A stretch of DNA of 64,000 nucleotides from DASUAS01 sp963720765 (GCA_963720765.1 CAVRGS010000010.1:1-64000), one strand, 5' to 3'; counted from the stretch's first letter, positions 27,564-37,472 are shown. A program made the numbers and translations. The notes: generated by a model not told the origin, from the sequence alone.

Positions 27564-28387
27564 TCAGCCGATCGGAGGTGCGAGCATGTCGACGACGGCC
27601 GCGGAGATGGAGCCCATCGTCCCGCCGCCGACGTAGCCCGCATCGACGTTGAGCACGGTCCCACTGACGAAGGCGGCGGCGTCGCTGTTCAGGAACACGA
27701 GCGGTGCGGCCTGCTGCTCCGCGGTCGCGCCGCCGACCCCCATCACCTGTCGGTAGTCGGCCTCGAAGTCGCGCCACATCTGCGTCGCGTCCATCAGCGG
27801 CGTCATCGTCGGGCCCGGGGCGATGCAGTTGATGCGGATCCCCTGGCGCATCAGCGCAGGAGCGCGCCACGCGCAGTAGGCGATGAGCACCTGCTTCGAG
27901 AACGTGTAGCTCGCGAGTTCGGGCGCGTCTCGATCCATGCGGTCGCGGCGTCGTAGTCGCCGATCTCGAGGAACTCGCGGATCAGCTTCGTGCTGCGGTC
28001 CCAGCCGAGCCCGCCGATCGACGCGATCCCCGCGATGGCCGAACCGGGCGGCAGGAGCTCGCGCGCGATTGCCGTCTCGATCAGGTGACGGTGCCCGATG
28101 AAGTTGACCTGCATCAGCGGGACACCATCGTCGGCGATGCCGGCACAGGCGAAGATCGCGTCGATCGGCCCACCGATCTCGTCGAGCGCGGCGTCGATGG
28201 ACGCGACGTTCCGCAGGTCGACCCGCGCCGACTGGGCGACGTCGTACGGGATGTCCTGCACGTCGAGGGCCACCACCTCGGCGCCGAGATCGGCCAGCAG
28301 ATGCGCGGCGGCCGCGCCCATCCCCGTGGCGCCGCCGACGATCACCGCGCGCTTTCCGTCGTAGCGGAACTGCTCGACACCACTCAT
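27564..28387 (-). CDS. Short-chain dehydrogenase/reductase, frameshifted
   Basis: NAD(P)-binding Rossmann protein: RAVIVGGATGMGAAAAHLLA, acidic residue after the second strand (ALDVQD), FACAGIAD in place of NNAG, then after a frame change near 27920 YTFSKQ (Tyr-x3-Lys catalytic pair) and INCIAPGPTMTPLM. About 274 residues. It resembles the 3-alpha-hydroxysteroid dehydrogenase-like SDR branch by its divergent N-A-G loop and short central region; this is a by-eye comparison. ATG 28387 follows GAGGAGGGG. It meets the molybdenum hydroxylase gene tail to tail with a two-base gap. Confidence 0.8.
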
Positions 28388-28526
28388 GTCAACCCCTCCT
28401 CGGCCGTGCGGAAGCCGCCTCACGGTACCGACGACGACGCCGACACGGGATCCCCGCTTGGACACGTGCAGGGCGCGGCGCGCCGACGGTAGCGTCCGCC
28501 CCGACGCAGTACCCCGAGGAGATCCG

Positions 28527-29255
28527 TTGCCCCACCAGCCGGAGTTCGTGCGCTACGAGACCGCCAACGGCGTCGGCACGATCACCCTCGATCGACCCCC
28601 GCTCAACGCCTACGACGCCCTCCTGCACTACGAGCTCGAGCAGGCCTGGAAGGAGGGTGCAGCCGACCCCGACGCTCGGGTGCTCGTGCTGCGGGCGGTC
28701 GGGAAGCACTTCTGCGCCGGCGCCCTGCTCGACGGCACTCACCGCGCCGCGCCTGCGGGAGCCGATCCCATGAGCGAGTGGGACGAGCTCCAGTTCGTCC
28801 GCGACCTCATGAAGCCGACCATCGCGGCGGTGCAGGGCGGTTGCATCGGGGGCGCGCAGCGCTTCGTGTTCCCGTGCGACCTGATCTTCTGCAGCGAGGA
28901 CGCGTTCTTCCGTGATCCTCTCGCGGTGGTGGGTGGGATCGGGGGAATCCAGGCACCCATCCACACGTGGATGTACGGACCGCGCCTCGCCAAGGAGATG
29001 TTGTTCTCCGGGATGCGGCTTCCCGCGGCGCGGCTGTACGCGATGGGAGCGGTGAACCGTCTCTACCCTCGCGAGACGCTGCACGACGAGACGGCCGCGT
29101 TCGCCCGAGAGATCGCGCAGGTCGATCCCCTCGCTCTCCGTCAGGCCAAGCGCGCGGTCAACACCACGATGGATGTGCAGGGTCAGCACTACATCCGCAA
29201 CCGGTTCGCCGAGCTGATGGACGCGTCGCCACGCCTCGACCTCGGGGGGCTGTAG
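28527..29255 (+). CDS. Crotonase-fold (enoyl-CoA hydratase/isomerase-like) protein
   Basis: 242 residues, intact. TTG 28527 is chosen because GAGGAG lies six bases before it and the conserved N-terminus (FVRYETANGVGTITLDRPPL) starts just after. Oxyanion-hole segment HFCAGALLDG and VQGGCIGGAQRFVFPCDLIF. The first catalytic Glu of classical hydratases is replaced (GAQRFVFPCD) and the second region is FRDPLAVVGGIGGIQAP, without the PEI glutamate, so its reaction is uncertain. It is divergent from the SDR at 27564-28387 (139-base gap, no other feature) and lies 112 bases before the DUF35/Ltp2 operon. Confidence 0.8.
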   Translation: MPHQPEFVRYETANGVGTITLDRPPLNAYDALLHYELEQAWKEGAADPDARVLVLRAVGKHFCAGALLDGTHRAAPAGADPMSEWDELQFVRDLMKPTIAAVQGGCIGGAQRFVFPCDLIFCSEDAFFRDPLAVVGGIGGIQAPIHTWMYGPRLAKEMLFSGMRLPAARLYAMGAVNRLYPRETLHDETAAFAREIAQVDPLALRQAKRAVNTTMDVQGQHYIRNRFAELMDASPRLDLGGL

Positions 29256-29355
29256 CACGGCACGTGGCTGCGGCATCTCGTCCGATCGCCGCCGGGTGGC
29301 ACTTGGACCCGATCGCTGGTGCGCGCACCCGAACGTGACCAACTGCGACACCGTG

Positions 29356-29361
29356 TAGAAC
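29356..29361 (+). promoter_or_regulatory. Probable -10 box of a leaderless transcript (DUF35 gene)
   Basis: TAGAAC ends six bases before the ATG at 29368 and no ribosome-binding sequence precedes the ATG, fitting a leaderless mRNA. TAGAAC also occurs upstream of the genes at 7355, 20824 (minus) and 63275, so it may be a local -10 variant. Confidence 0.42.
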
Positions 29362-29367
29362 TGCGCC

Positions 29368-29820
29368 ATGGACCCGACGCTCGACGACGAGGCGCTCGTC
29401 GACCTCTTCGACGCGTACGCGCTCGACCACGACAACAAGGCCGTGTTCCGGGCACGCCTCGACCACGAGTTGCGCATCATGCGGTGCCGGAACTGCGGCA
29501 CGTGGCACGAGCCGCCCCGGCCCATCTGTCCGGCGTGCTGGTCGAAGGACGTCGTGGCGACACCGGTGAGCGGGCGTGGCACGATCTTCATGGCGATCTT
29601 CCTCCACCAGGGTCCGCCGGCGCCGGGCGTCGACTACTCGACGCCGTATCCCGTCGTGACCGTCGAGCTCGAGGAACAGCCGGGACTGCGATTCACCAGC
29701 ACGGTCGTCGGCGCGGCCAACGACGACATCGTGATCGGTACCCCGGTGATGCTCGACTGGCTCGATCGCGAGGGCGTTCCGGTCCCCGTGTTCCGTCTCG
29801 CGGCTGCGGTGACCACATGA
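29368..29820 (+). CDS. DUF35 zinc-ribbon/OB-fold protein (aldolase or thiolase partner)
   Basis: 150 residues, intact. Rubredoxin-like zinc ribbon C-x2-C...C-x2-C (MRCRNCGTWHEPPRPICPAC) followed by an OB fold (GRGTIFMAIFLHQGPPAPGV, TPYPVVTVELEEQPGLRFTS). Such proteins are obligate partners of thiolase-like lipid-transfer proteins. In actinobacterial steroid catabolism the DUF35 domain of ChsH2 binds Ltp2 and is needed for retro-aldol cleavage of the side chain. Its stop overlaps the ATG of the Ltp2-like gene at 29817, which strongly supports a complex. An N-terminal helix (about residues 1-35) precedes the ribbon. Confidence 0.87.
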   Translation: MDPTLDDEALVDLFDAYALDHDNKAVFRARLDHELRIMRCRNCGTWHEPPRPICPACWSKDVVATPVSGRGTIFMAIFLHQGPPAPGVDYSTPYPVVTVELEEQPGLRFTSTVVGAANDDIVIGTPVMLDWLDREGVPVPVFRLAAAVTT

Positions 29821-30989
29821 TCTCCTCGCGGAACCCGGCCAAGGACCGCGTCGCCATCGCCAACGCGGCGACCACCGGTTTCTCGCGCGACGGCGGCGAG
29901 GTGAGCGCGGCCTCGCTCGCGCTCGACGCCTGCGTCAGCGTGTTGCGCGACACCGGGCTGACCGCGGCCGACGTCGACGGCATCGTCGGGTCGACCCCGC
30001 CCGCGGCCGTCGTGCAGTCGGCGCTCGGCATCCCCGAGATCACCTGGTTCGCCAACCCGCAGATCCCGTTCGTGAACCAGCTCGTCGCGGCGGTCGGCGC
30101 GGTGTACAGCGGCCAGTGCGAAGTCGTCCTCGGGTATCACGCGCTCTTCCGCGGGCCGATGTTCTCGCGCTCGGCGGCGCGCGACCCGTTCCGGCGCAGC
30201 AGTGGATTCGGGGCCGGTTTCGTGCCCCCGCCACCGGAGACGATCGCCGGCGCGGTGGGCTACACCGCGTGGGCGTCGCGCTATCTCCACGAGTTCGGCG
30301 TCGGACGTGAAGCCCTCGGGCGGGTCGCGATCAACGCCCGCTCCAACGCGATGCACAATCCCGCCGCGGCGATGCGGGACCCCCTGACCATGGACGACTA
30401 CCTCCAGGCTCGGATGATCCGCTGGCCGCTGTGCCTGCTCGACATGGACGTGCCCGTCGACGGCGCCGACGCGTTCGTCATCACGACGACCGAGCGCGCC
30501 CGCGACCTCCCGCACCGACCGGTGCTCGTCCACGCGGCGACGCTCGGCCAGATCGCCAAGAACGACGAAGCCCAGACACCGAGCCTGCGCCAGCACGGAC
30601 AGCAGGTCGTGGTCGACGCACTGCGCGCCAAGAGCGACTTCTGGATCGACGAGTGCGACGTCTACTTCCCGTACGACGGATTCACCATCATCACGCTGAA
30701 CTGGTTCGAGAATGCCGGGTTCTGCGGACCGGGCGAGGCCGGCGACTTCCTCGCCGAGCACTGGGACGACGCGTCCAACCGCGTCCTGATCGACGGCCGC
30801 ATCCCCGTGAACCCCCACGGCGGCGCGCTGTCCGAGGGCGGTACGCAGGGATCGGGACACATCCGCGAAGCGGTCCATCAGCTCCAAGGTCGCGCCGGCG
30901 AGCGCCAGGTCGAAGGCGCGGAACGGGCGATCGTCACCGCGGGCGGCTTCTTCTTCAATGCGCAGGGCGCCACGTTGCGCGTCGAGTGA
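29817..30989 (+). CDS. Thiolase-like lipid-transfer protein (Ltp2-type aldolase, probable)
   Basis: 390 residues, intact. Thiolase fold: VAIANAATTGFSRDGGEVSA, then LVAAVGAVYSGQCEVVLGYH, and a C-terminal half with DVYFPYDGFTIITLNWFENA and NPHGGALSEGG. The nucleophilic cysteine of true thiolases is not at its usual place (QIPFVNQLVAAV), as in the Ltp aldolases that cleave beta-hydroxyacyl-CoAs by retro-aldol chemistry and rely on Tyr/His residues. The preceding DUF35 gene and ATGA overlap fit an Ltp2-DUF35 complex. Its stop overlaps the GTG of the ligase gene. Sterol side-chain substrate is inferred. Confidence 0.83.
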   Translation: MISSRNPAKDRVAIANAATTGFSRDGGEVSAASLALDACVSVLRDTGLTAADVDGIVGSTPPAAVVQSALGIPEITWFANPQIPFVNQLVAAVGAVYSGQCEVVLGYHALFRGPMFSRSAARDPFRRSSGFGAGFVPPPPETIAGAVGYTAWASRYLHEFGVGREALGRVAINARSNAMHNPAAAMRDPLTMDDYLQARMIRWPLCLLDMDVPVDGADAFVITTTERARDLPHRPVLVHAATLGQIAKNDEAQTPSLRQHGQQVVVDALRAKSDFWIDECDVYFPYDGFTIITLNWFENAGFCGPGEAGDFLAEHWDDASNRVLIDGRIPVNPHGGALSEGGTQGSGHIREAVHQLQGRAGERQVEGAERAIVTAGGFFFNAQGATLRVE

Positions 30990-32608
30990 ACGGAGCACCG
31001 ACGCACGGACTTCGACCTTCGCCCCGCCGCCCGCACCTGCCCGTCGGCGCGCAATCGGTACCCGAGGCGCTGGCGAACGCCGTCGCGCGCGTGCCCGACG
31101 CCGAGGCGGTGGTGGGCCGCTACGCCCGCCACACCCATCGCGAGCTCGACGACCGGGTCCGGCGGGCGGTTGCGGCGTTGGTCGCCGCCGGAGTCGCCCC
31201 GGGGGATCGCATTGCCGGGTGCACGACCAATGATCCCGGGCTCGTGGTGGCATTCCTCGCGACCATGCACCTCGGCGCGGTGTGGGTCGGGATCAACCGG
31301 GCGCTGACGTTGCCGGAGCAGCGCTACCTGCTCGACGATGCCGGCGTGTCGGTGTTCGTCGGTGACCGCGCCGCGACCTCCGCGATCGCCGGCGCACGCC
31401 ACGAGCTGCCCGAGCTCCGAGTCGTGCTCGACGCCGAGCCCGGCGACCCTGCCAGCCCCTGGGCCGCGCGGTTGGCGGCCGCCGATCCCGCCGACGCGCC
31501 CGAGCCCGACGTCGACCCGTTCGCGCCGGCGGCGATCGCGTACACGAGCGGCACGACCGGGCAACCCAAAGGAGTCGTGCACAGCCAGCACAACCTCCTG
31601 CTCGTCGGCGCGGTCGCCGCCGCGCACCAACCGTTCCCCGACGTCCGTCTCGGGGTCGTGCTCCCGCTGACCATCCTCAACCTCATGATCCTCGGTCCGG
31701 TGAGCACACTGCAGATGGGCGCGTGCGTGGTCTGCATCGACCGGATCGACCCGGTCGGCCTGGCCGGGTGGATCCGCGACGAACGGGTGAACACCATGTC
31801 GACCGTCCCCGCGATCATCCACGACCTGCTCACCCACCCCGACGTGGCGCCGTCCGACCTGCAAACGCTGGCGCGGCCCGGCTGCGGCGGCGGTGCGACA
31901 CCCGACAGCTTCCGGCGGCTGTACGAGCAACGTTTCGGCATCCGCCTCACCACGGGGTACGGCCTGACCGAGGCGCCTGCTGCGGTCACCGTCGAGGACC
32001 CCGCGCTCGCGCGGGTGCCCGGCGCGTCGGGTCGCGCGCTCCCCCACGTCGCCGTCACAGTGCGCGACGACGAAGGCGTCCTCGTCGGCGCCGGCGAGGT
32101 CGGCGAGGTGTGCGTCGGCCCTGCCGAGGACGGGCGCTTTGTGGGTGCGTACACCCCGATGCTCGGGTACTGGAATCGTCCGGAAGCGACGGCCGAGGCG
32201 TTGCGCGACGACACGCTCCGCACGGGCGACCTCGGATACCTCACCGCCGACGGCGATCTCGTCATCACCGACCGCAAGGGCGATCTCATCGTGCGCGGCG
32301 GGGCCAACGTGTACCCGGCAGAGGTGGAACGGGTCTTGCACGAAGACCCGCACGTCGCCGCGTGCGTGGTGGTCGGCGTCCCCGACGAGCGGCTCGGTGA
32401 ACGGGTCGCAGCGGCGGTGGTCCGTGAAGGCGACGCCCCACTCTCGGCCGAAGACCTCCGCGAGCACTGCGCCAGGTCCCTCGCCCGTTACAAGGTGCCC
32501 GAACGATTCCTCTTCGTCGACGAGCTCCCGCGCAACGCGATGGGCAAGGTGGTGAAGCGCCTGGTCGTCCCCTGGTTCGAGGACCGGAGCGGCGTCGAGC
32601 CGGGGTGA
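30986..32608 (+). CDS. Acyl-CoA synthetase / AMP-forming ligase
   Basis: About 540 residues, intact. ANL superfamily motifs: P-loop AYTSGTTGQPKGVVHSQHN, A5 TTGYGLTEAPAAV, A7 RTGDLGYL, A8 DRKGDLIVRGGANVYPAEVE and the C-terminal lysine in MGKVVKR. It activates a carboxylic acid to acyl-AMP and then acyl-CoA in the cytosol. GTG 30986 overlaps the stop of the Ltp2-like gene (GTGA), making a three-gene operon DUF35, Ltp2-like, ligase. The closeness to an aldolase suggests that it activates the acid released by, or fed into, that step. It ends 39 bases before the convergent amidohydrolase. Confidence 0.88.
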   Translation: MNGAPTHGLRPSPRRPHLPVGAQSVPEALANAVARVPDAEAVVGRYARHTHRELDDRVRRAVAALVAAGVAPGDRIAGCTTNDPGLVVAFLATMHLGAVWVGINRALTLPEQRYLLDDAGVSVFVGDRAATSAIAGARHELPELRVVLDAEPGDPASPWAARLAAADPADAPEPDVDPFAPAAIAYTSGTTGQPKGVVHSQHNLLLVGAVAAAHQPFPDVRLGVVLPLTILNLMILGPVSTLQMGACVVCIDRIDPVGLAGWIRDERVNTMSTVPAIIHDLLTHPDVAPSDLQTLARPGCGGGATPDSFRRLYEQRFGIRLTTGYGLTEAPAAVTVEDPALARVPGASGRALPHVAVTVRDDEGVLVGAGEVGEVCVGPAEDGRFVGAYTPMLGYWNRPEATAEALRDDTLRTGDLGYLTADGDLVITDRKGDLIVRGGANVYPAEVERVLHEDPHVAACVVVGVPDERLGERVAAAVVREGDAPLSAEDLREHCARSLARYKVPERFLFVDELPRNAMGKVVKRLVVPWFEDRSGVEPG

Positions 32609-32614
32609 CGCCGA

Positions 32615-32638
32615 GGCGGCAAGCCGGCAGTCGCCGCC
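32615..32638. terminator. Short hairpin between convergent genes
   Basis: GGCGGC (32615-32620) and GCCGCC (32633-32638) can pair around a 12-base loop, in the 39-base gap between the convergent ligase and amidohydrolase genes. No T-run follows. A shared terminator is possible, but such pairs are frequent in GC-rich DNA. Confidence 0.3.
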
Positions 32639-32647
32639 GTCACTCGA

Positions 32648-33841
32648 TCAGGTTGCCACGCCGGCCAACAAGCCGTGCAGGTTGTCGCGCATGATGCTGC
32701 GCACGTCGTCCACTGCCAGGTCGGCGATCGCGTCCGCGAAGTCGGACGGTTCGGCGAGACCTTCGGGGTGTGGGTAGTCGGAGCCGAACAGCACCTGCGA
32801 CGCACCGATGTTCTGCGCCAGCGCAACGATGTCCTCTTCGTGGTACGGCGACACGAACACGTGCTGCTTGACGATGTCGCTGGGCCGTCCCGAGACGTAG
32901 CCTCCGAGCCAGGGCCCGTTCCGGCCCATGCCCTTCATCTTGTCCATCACCGCCATGAGGTACGGCACGAACAGGGAGCCGTTCTCGACGCTGACCACGT
33001 TCACGTTCGGGAAGCGACCGAAGAGGTTGTGGAGCGTGAAGGCAGCGATCGTGTCCATGATCGGGCGGTCGCCGTAGAAGCAGGCCCACTGGAACGCACT
33101 TTGGCGGTGCGACGCCGGGTTCGCTTCCTCTCCCCAGTGCACGGACATCATCTCGTTGTAGCCGGACTCGGCGATGTGCAAGCAGACGGGTACGCGGGCC
33201 TCGTTCACCCGGCTCCAGAAGGGGTCGAAGTACGGATCGGCCGGTGACCGGCCTGCGGCGGGTCCGGGACGAAGCGCGATGGCGCGCGCTCCTCGCGCCA
33301 GCACGGAGTCCAGTTCTCGGACCGCGAGCTCGAGATCGAGGAGGTTCAGGAGCGGCACGCCGATGATGCGGCCTCGGTGGTCGAATCCCCAGTCCTCGTC
33401 CAGCCACGTGTTGAACGCGCGGATGTTCGCGTACATCTGCTCGGGGTCGTCCATCATGAAGTGCTCGACGCAGACGCCCAGGGTCGGGAAGAGCAGCGTC
33501 GTCTCGACGCCTTGGGCGTCCATCACCGCGAGCCGTGACTGTTGGTCGATGTACTCCGGGCGGATCGGTTCCGAGGTGTCGTCTGCGCTCGTGCGAGCCC
33601 CTTCCGACTTCATGGTGCGCAACATCTCGCGCAGGGCACCAGGTCTCGCGACGCGCTCGAACGAGTAGTGGTCGAGAAAGGTGAACGGTCGATCGCCGAC
33701 CAGGACCACGTCGCGACCCTCGTCGTCCTGCTCGACATGGATCGCACGATCTCGGAACTTCGGCTCGATGTGCCGCGTGTAGCAGTCGGGCGGTTCGTAG
33801 TAGTGGTTGTCGGCGTCGTACAGCCCGTACCGGAGTTTCAT
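32648..33841 (-). CDS. Amidohydro_2 metal-dependent hydrolase
   Basis: 397 residues, intact. Metal motifs LYDADNHYYEPPD (DxDxH), VCLHIAESGYNEM, VVSVENGSLFVPY, FGSDYPHPEGLAEPSDFADA. ATG 33841 is preferred over codons further upstream because the DxDxH block normally lies within the first dozen residues, and GGAGA precedes it. It shares the overall pattern RPGALREML / YANIRAFNTWLDEDWGFD / RSPADPYFDP with the proteins at 2234 and 61996, placing it in the same subgroup. It is second in an operon with the amidohydrolase ending at 33855 (13-base gap). Confidence 0.87.
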   Translation of the reverse strand: MKLRYGLYDADNHYYEPPDCYTRHIEPKFRDRAIHVEQDDEGRDVVLVGDRPFTFLDHYSFERVARPGALREMLRTMKSEGARTSADDTSEPIRPEYIDQQSRLAVMDAQGVETTLLFPTLGVCVEHFMMDDPEQMYANIRAFNTWLDEDWGFDHRGRIIGVPLLNLLDLELAVRELDSVLARGARAIALRPGPAAGRSPADPYFDPFWSRVNEARVPVCLHIAESGYNEMMSVHWGEEANPASHRQSAFQWACFYGDRPIMDTIAAFTLHNLFGRFPNVNVVSVENGSLFVPYLMAVMDKMKGMGRNGPWLGGYVSGRPSDIVKQHVFVSPYHEEDIVALAQNIGASQVLFGSDYPHPEGLAEPSDFADAIADLAVDDVRSIMRDNLHGLLAGVAT

Positions 33842-33854
33842 CAGCGTCTCCGAC

Positions 33855-35208
33855 TCACCCGGCACGGTGACCCGAAGAACACGTGCCGTCGGCGTCGACG
33901 CGAGCACCGCACTGCTCGATGAGCGCGCCCCGGCGGACCATCTCGCGGCACGACACGGTCGTGGACGTCGACGACTCCTCGTGCTCCACGCCCGCGAGGT
34001 CGTGCCGGTGCTGCATCGCCGCGAAGGGATCGGCGTCCAGCGACGACCGCCAGGTCTGCACGTCGGGCGACATCAACAGCTCGACGTCGGCCATCTCCCA
34101 GTCGAAGAGCGTTCTCGGCGTTGCGGTGGCTGACCGCCTCGACGACGTCCGGCGGGATGCCGGCGAAGACCTCCGCGTACGCCTGCTGCGTGTGGGGGAA
34201 CGGCGTGTCGGCGTGCGGGTAGTCGGTCTCGGCCAGGATGCGGTCGACACCGATGAGGTCGTACATCGAGAGTCCGACCGGCTCCTCGATCATGCACACC
34301 CACATGTTGCGCCGGTAGATGTCCGACGGCTTCTCCTCGAGACGCCCGGCCCAACCGGCGTGGCGCTCGACCTGACGGTCGGCGCGCTCGAGGATCGCGG
34401 GGATCCAACCGATGCCCGCCTCCGACCACACCAGCTTGATGTCGGGGAACCGCTGCGGGATCGGGCTGAGCAGCATGTTGGTCAGCGCCAGCTGCCCACT
34501 CGCGGTCGCGGCCGAGATGGTCGTCGTGAACGGCGCTTCGGGATCGATCAGGGGCATGTAGCCACTCGAGCCGATGTGCATGCACACCGGCAGTCCAGCG
34601 GCTTCGGCCGCGGCGAAGAGCGGGTCCCAGTGGCCCGCGGGGTCGTGCAACGACGGCAGGCCGTCACCGACCGGGTTCTCCGTGAAGCAGAGCGCCTTCG
34701 CGCCTTTCGACGCGCAGCGCTCGATCTCCCGTGCCGCGAGCACGGGATCCCACACCTGGCAGATGACCATCGGCACGAACAGGCCGGGCGGTCCCGCCGG
34801 GCACCACTCGTCGAGGATGAAGTCGTTCCACGCCTCGACGCACGCGCTCGCGAGGTCCTTGTCGGAGAAGCTGTTGAACAACATGCCGCCGAAGCGCGGC
34901 AGGGTCGGGAACGCGACGCTCGCGAGCACGCCCTGCGACAGCAGGTCGCGCGCGCGTTCCTTGGGGTCGTAGCAGCCCGGGATCATGTCGGTGAACCGGG
35001 CCGGCTCCATGTCCCACTGGTCGCGGGGCTTCCCCGCCACCGCATTGAGGCCCATGGTCAGGATGCGCTGGTCCTCGTACACCCAGTACTCGCGACCGTC
35101 CTCTTCGATGACGTGGGGCGCAGCGTCGCGGTACTTCGCGGGCACCCGGCTGGACCAGACGTCGGGCGGTTCGACGATGTGGTCATCCACGCTGAAGATC
35201 GTGAACAT
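33855..35208 (-). CDS. Amidohydro_2 metal-dependent hydrolase with frameshift and C-terminal extension
   Basis: Motifs: IFSVDDHIVEPPDVW, VCMHIGSSGYMPL, LVWSEAGIGWIPAILERADR, ETDYPHADTPFPHTQ. A frame change near 34110, in the final helix RNAENAL, leads to FDWEMADVELLMSPDVQTWR and a further tail to the stop at 33855, about 75 residues beyond the usual family end and containing three cysteines. The tail may be genuine or the product of a further indel. ATG 35208 follows AGAGGAG. It is divergent from the fused acyl-CoA dehydrogenase gene; the 141-base gap between them holds no other gene. It belongs to a different subgroup from the 2234/61996 pair. Confidence 0.8.
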
Positions 35209-35349
35209 GCGAGCTCCTCTCGTCGCCGGGCACCAGCATGCCGCCGGCACCGGCCTGACGCCCTGCCGCGGTTGGACGGTTCGATCCATCGCCGGTCACC
35301 GTCGACAGACCCACGGATAGGTTGACGACGAACGATCCGGGAGGGATTC

Positions 35350-37472
35350 ATGGGTATCGCGATCGCCGAGGATCACCTCGAGCTCGCCGGCGTCGCGCAC
35401 GCGTTCCTCGAGCGCACCGGCGCCCGCGCCGAGGCCCGATCGCTGCTCGACGCGCCCGACGAGACGCTGCCCGCGGTCTGGAAGGAGATGGCCGACCTCG
35501 GCTGGCTCGGCCTGCACCTGCCGGAGGCGCACGGCGGGTCCGGGTTCGGTCTCGGCGAGCTGGTGATCGTGGTCGAGGCGCTGGGCGCGGCCGTGGCGCC
35601 GGGTCCCTTCCTGCCGACGGTGTGGGCGTCGGCGGTGATCGCCGCCACCGGCAGCGACGCCCAGCAGGGTGCGCACCTGCCCGGCCTCGCCGACGGCTCG
35701 ACCCGCGCGGCCGTGGGGATCGACGACACCACCGACCTGGTCCTCGGGGCCGGGCTCGCCGACCTGTTCCTGCTCCCCCGGGGCGACGACCTGGTGATCG
35801 CGACCCGCGACGAGGTGACGGTGGCGGTCCCGGCGAACACCGACGCGACCCGACGCGTCGGCAGGGTGACCCTCACCGTCGACCCGCCCTCCGATCGCGT
35901 CCTCGCCGGCGCGCGGCGCACTGCGGTCGTGCTCGGCCGGCTGCTCGCCGCCGCCGAGGCGACCGGCGGTGCGGCCACCTGCGTGGCCATGGCGAGCGAG
36001 TACGCGAAGGTGCGCGAGCAGTTCGGTCGTGTCATCGGGATGTTCCAGGCGGTCAAGCACCAGCTTGCCGACATGTTCGTCGCGACCCAACTCGCCACCG
36101 CGGTCACGTGGGACGCGGCGCGCACCGAGCCCGACACCCCGGAGTTCGAGCTCGCGGTCGCAGTGGCGGCGACCGAGGCGCTGCCCACCTTCGTGCGATG
36201 CGCCGAGAAGAACATCCAGCTGCACGGCGGGATCGGGTTCACGTGGGAGCACGACGCCCACATCTTCCTCAAGCGTGCGGTCGCGCTGGCCGCGGTGTTC
36301 GGCCCCGCCGGCGCGATCGAGGAAGACGTCGCGCGTCTGACCGACGCGGGTGTCGTCGGTGCGCACGCGGTCGAGCTCCCGCCGGAGGCCGAGGACCACC
36401 GCGCCGAGGTGCGTGCGTTCATCGAGCGGTACCGCGCGCTCCCCGAAGCCGAGCGGCTCGGGGCGTTCCTCGACTCCGGCTACGCGCTGGCGCACTGGCC
36501 GAAGCCGTGGGGCCGGGCCGCCAGCGCGGTGGAGCAGCTCGTGATCGACGAGGAGCTCGCCGCCGCCGGCGTGCAGCGGCCTCAGTACGGGATCGGCGGG
36601 TGGGTGATCCAGACCATCACCCAGCACGCCGATGCCGACCAGATCGAACGCTGGATCCGCCCCAGCCTCGAAGCACCGCTACGTGTGGTGTCAGCTGTTC
36701 AGCGAACCGGGCGCAGGATCCGACGCCGCCGGGATCCGCACCCGGGCCACGAAGACCGACGGCGGCTGGCTGGTCAACGGCCAGAAGGTGTGGACGAGCG
36801 GCGCGGCGTCCTGCAATCGCGGCTTCGCCACCGTGCGCACCGATCCCGACAAGCCGAAGCACGACGGCATCACCATGATGGTGATCGACCTCGAGGCACC
36901 GGGCGTGGAGATCCGGCCGTTGCGCGAGGCGAGCGGTGGCGAGGTGTTCTGCGAGGTGTTCTTCGACGACGTGTTCGTACCCGACGACGACGTCGTCGGC
37001 CCGGTCGACGGCGGGTGGAAGGTGGCGCGGTCGACGCTGGGCAACGAACGGGTGAGCATCGGCAGCGGCAGTGGTGTCGGCGAAGGCGCGATTCGACCTG
37101 CTCGACATCGTCCACCGGTACGCCCCCGGCAACTCGGCCGCGTCGGAAGCGGTCGGCCGGCTGCTGTCGGAACGACGCGCCATGCACCTGCTCAACCTGC
37201 GCTCCGCGGAACGCGCCGTCGCCGGTGCGGAACCGGGCCCGGAGGGAAACGTCGCCAAGTTGCTGTCGGGTGAGCACCTCCAGGCGCAAGCCGCGCTTGC
37301 GCTGCGGTTGCTGGGGCCGGTCGGCGCACTCGCCGACGGCCCTGACGCCGGGGTGCCGGCCACCGAGATCTTCGCCCGGTGCCTCACCATCGCCGGGGGG
37401 ACGTCGGAGATCGTCCGCAGCACGATCGGCGAACGGCTGCTCGGGCTCCCCCGCGACCCGCTGCTGCGATGA
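35350..37472 (+). CDS. Fused two-domain acyl-CoA dehydrogenase (FadE-FadE), two frameshifts
   Basis: About 706 residues. Domain 1 (about 1-340) has LGLHLPEAHGGSGFGLGELV, FGRVIGMFQAVKHQLADMFV and ends ekNIQLHGGIGFTWEHDAHI, typical of the alpha-type FadE half. Domain 2 (about 350-706) has VWCQLFSEPGAGSDAAGIRT, VNGQKVWTSGAASCNRG and IAGGTSEIVRSTIGERLLGL. Frame changes lie near 36680 and 37070. In mycobacterial cholesterol degradation such unlike halves are separate genes forming alpha2beta2 complexes; here they are one chain. In domain 2 Ala replaces the usual YEGT glutamate. ATG 35350 has GGGAGGGA before it, and the stop overlaps the crotonase ATG. Confidence 0.85.

Noticed and set aside
29817..30989. 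Acetyl-CoA acetyltransferase (true thiolase)
   Set aside because: No Cys at the nucleophile position, and a DUF35 partner directly upstream; an Ltp-type aldolase fits better.
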